Assembly (NCBI RefSeq): GCF_017896165.1
Contig: NZ_JAFCNB010000009.1
Location: 186,001 to 250,000, forward strand
DNA: 64,000 nucleotides
Direction: 5' to 3'
Source: Microbispora oryzae
GTDB lineage: Bacteria; Actinomycetota; Actinomycetes; Streptosporangiales; Streptosporangiaceae
Shown one piece after another: positions 63,187-64,000 of the stretch. Position 1 is the first letter of the stretch. Each line of letters opens with the position of its first letter. Under the pieces are notes generated by a model that was not told where the DNA came from, searched no databases, and worked only from the letters and a program-made list of their open reading frames with translations. The position numbers were made by a program, and so were the translations under genes.

Positions 63187-64000
63187 CCGGGGAGGATCCC
63201 GGGAAGGATCATCGTGACGCCGGGAGGCGTGCGCCCCTCGCCGAGGCCCGCGAGCGCCGCCGGGGCGTCGCCCAGCCCGATCGTGCGGGTGACCAGCAGG
63301 CCGGGCCGCAGGACGCCGGAAGCGATCATGCCGAGCATCGCCGGGTAGGCGTGGGCGGCCATGCCGTGGCTGCCCACGATCTCCAGCTCGTACGCGATCA
63401 CCCGGCCCATCGGCAGCGCGGCGCCGTGGGGGAGCAGGCCGACCTGGACGTGCTGGCCCCTCCTGCGCAGCCCGAGGACCGAGGCGGCGCAGGTCGCGGC
63501 GTCGCCGAGGGCGTCGAGCGAGACGTGCGCGCCGCCCCCGGTGATCTCCCGTACCCGCTCCGCGACGTCCTCACCGACCTGGCCGGGGCGGCCGGGCCAC
63601 GCGGCCGGAACGGCCAGGACGCCCGCGGCGGCCCCGAGCCGTTCGGCCAGCTCCAGCGCGGCGGGGGAGACGTCGACGGCGACCACCCGCGCGCCGGCCG
63701 CGACGCCGATCATCACGGCGGACAGTCCGACCCCGCCGCAGCCGTGCACGGCCAGCCAGTCGCCCGGCCCGCACCGGCCCTGCGCGATCACCGCCCGGAA
63801 CGCGGTGGCGAAGCGGCAGCCGAGGCTCGCCGCGGTGGTGAAGGACATGTCGTCCGGCAGCCGGATCAGGTTCACGTCGGCGTGGTCGATCGCCACCCGC
63901 TCCGCGAACGACCCCCAGTGGGTGAACCCCGGCTGCGTCTGCCGTTCGCAGACCTGCTGGTTGCCGGTGACGCACTCGCGGCAGGTCCCGCAGGCGCAGA
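63162..64000 (-). CDS. Zinc-dependent alcohol dehydrogenase, C-terminal part
   Basis: The N-terminal part is outside the window: the frame is open to the edge. The first visible residues include CACGTCRECVTGNQQVCE, the four cysteines of the structural zinc. Then VAIDHADVNLIRLPDD, GCGGVGLSAVMIGVAAGARVVAVD (Rossmann) and a C-terminal GVTMILPG. It oxidises alcohols or a related substrate with NAD(P). Overlaps glgA convergently by 25 bases. Confidence 0.9.
   Translation of the reverse strand, partial: CACGTCRECVTGNQQVCERQTQPGFTHWGSFAERVAIDHADVNLIRLPDDMSFTTAASLGCRFATAFRAVIAQGRCGPGDWLAVHGCGGVGLSAVMIGVAAGARVVAVDVSPAALELAERLGAAAGVLAVPAAWPGRPGQVGEDVAERVREITGGGAHVSLDALGDAATCAASVLGLRRRGQHVQVGLLPHGAALPMGRVIAYELEIVGSHGMAAHAYPAMLGMIASGVLRPGLLVTRTIGLGDAPAALAGLGEGRTPPGVTMILPGILPGQEPVSVA

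Overview
The window is very GC-rich, with GTG/TTG starts, purine-rich ribosome binding sites, leaderless or overlapping genes and typically actinobacterial families (WS/DGAT acyltransferase, DUF222-HNH nuclease, Rv1733c-type membrane protein, GlgC beside a corynebacterial-type GlgA, DUF3618/holin-X pair). Secreted GH48/GH9 cellulases with CBM2 modules and a perfect TGGGAGCGCTCCCA operator point to a soil actinomycete of the Streptosporangiales/Thermobifida type. The genus cannot be fixed from the sequence. It reads as chromosome: three tRNA genes, glmS, glgC/glgA, lepB, and no integrase, transposase, plasmid or phage module.

Layout. 0-5 kb: the end of a diacylglycerol kinase-like gene, then a translationally coupled SNF2 helicase and SWIM-finger protein on the minus strand. 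5-8 kb: a minus-strand trio of flavocytochrome-like ferric reductase, FMN-binding protein and ApbE, a flavin-based electron export module. 8.2-14.2 kb: a cellulase operon (GH48, GH9, stand-alone CBM2) behind a CelR/CebR-type operator, with strong hairpins between its genes. 14.4-20.4 kb: holin-X/DUF3618 membrane pair, MaoC hydratase, a gene-poor patch, acyl-CoA dehydrogenase, HIT protein, epoxide hydrolase. 20.4-26.5 kb: LytS/LytTR two-component system followed by two consecutive small-membrane-protein plus SSS symporter modules, probably for acetate- or pyruvate-like carboxylates.

26.6-32.4 kb: TetR, WS/DGAT, PolX, GNAT, aldo/keto reductase. 32.6-33.5 kb: a decayed cassette that I read as fatty acyl-AMP ligase, acyl-CoA dehydrogenase and acyl carrier protein, the last broken by one TAG. 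33.6-39.7 kb: small hypothetical, SnoaL-like protein, LysR with divergent MFS exporter, TetR with divergent quinone oxidoreductase and shared operator, CbiX-like chelatase. 39.9-46.3 kb: ribokinase, phosphotransferase, a LigD-type polymerase, and a molybdopterin oxidoreductase that has lost its Fe-S cysteines, coupled to a 154-residue partner. 46.3-46.7 kb: tRNA-Val, -Gly, -Cys.

46.9-64 kb: PfpI/DJ-1 protein, leaderless small protein plus glmS, alpha/beta hydrolase, an orphan TctC lipoprotein, a repeat-rich DUF222-HNH protein, lepB, a MarR remnant, an MscS channel, a beta-helix membrane protein, a DUF5685 protein with an extreme cysteine-rich tail, an Rv1733c-like protein, divergent glgC/glgA, and the start-less end of a zinc alcohol dehydrogenase.

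No complete new system is proven. The most unusual items are the cysteine-tail DUF5685 gene with repeats continuing past its stop and a palindrome at its promoter, the Fe-S-less molybdoenzyme pair, the decayed ligase/dehydrogenase/ACP cassette, and the regulatory architecture of the cellulase operon. In-frame short tandem repeats recur in many genes across the window.
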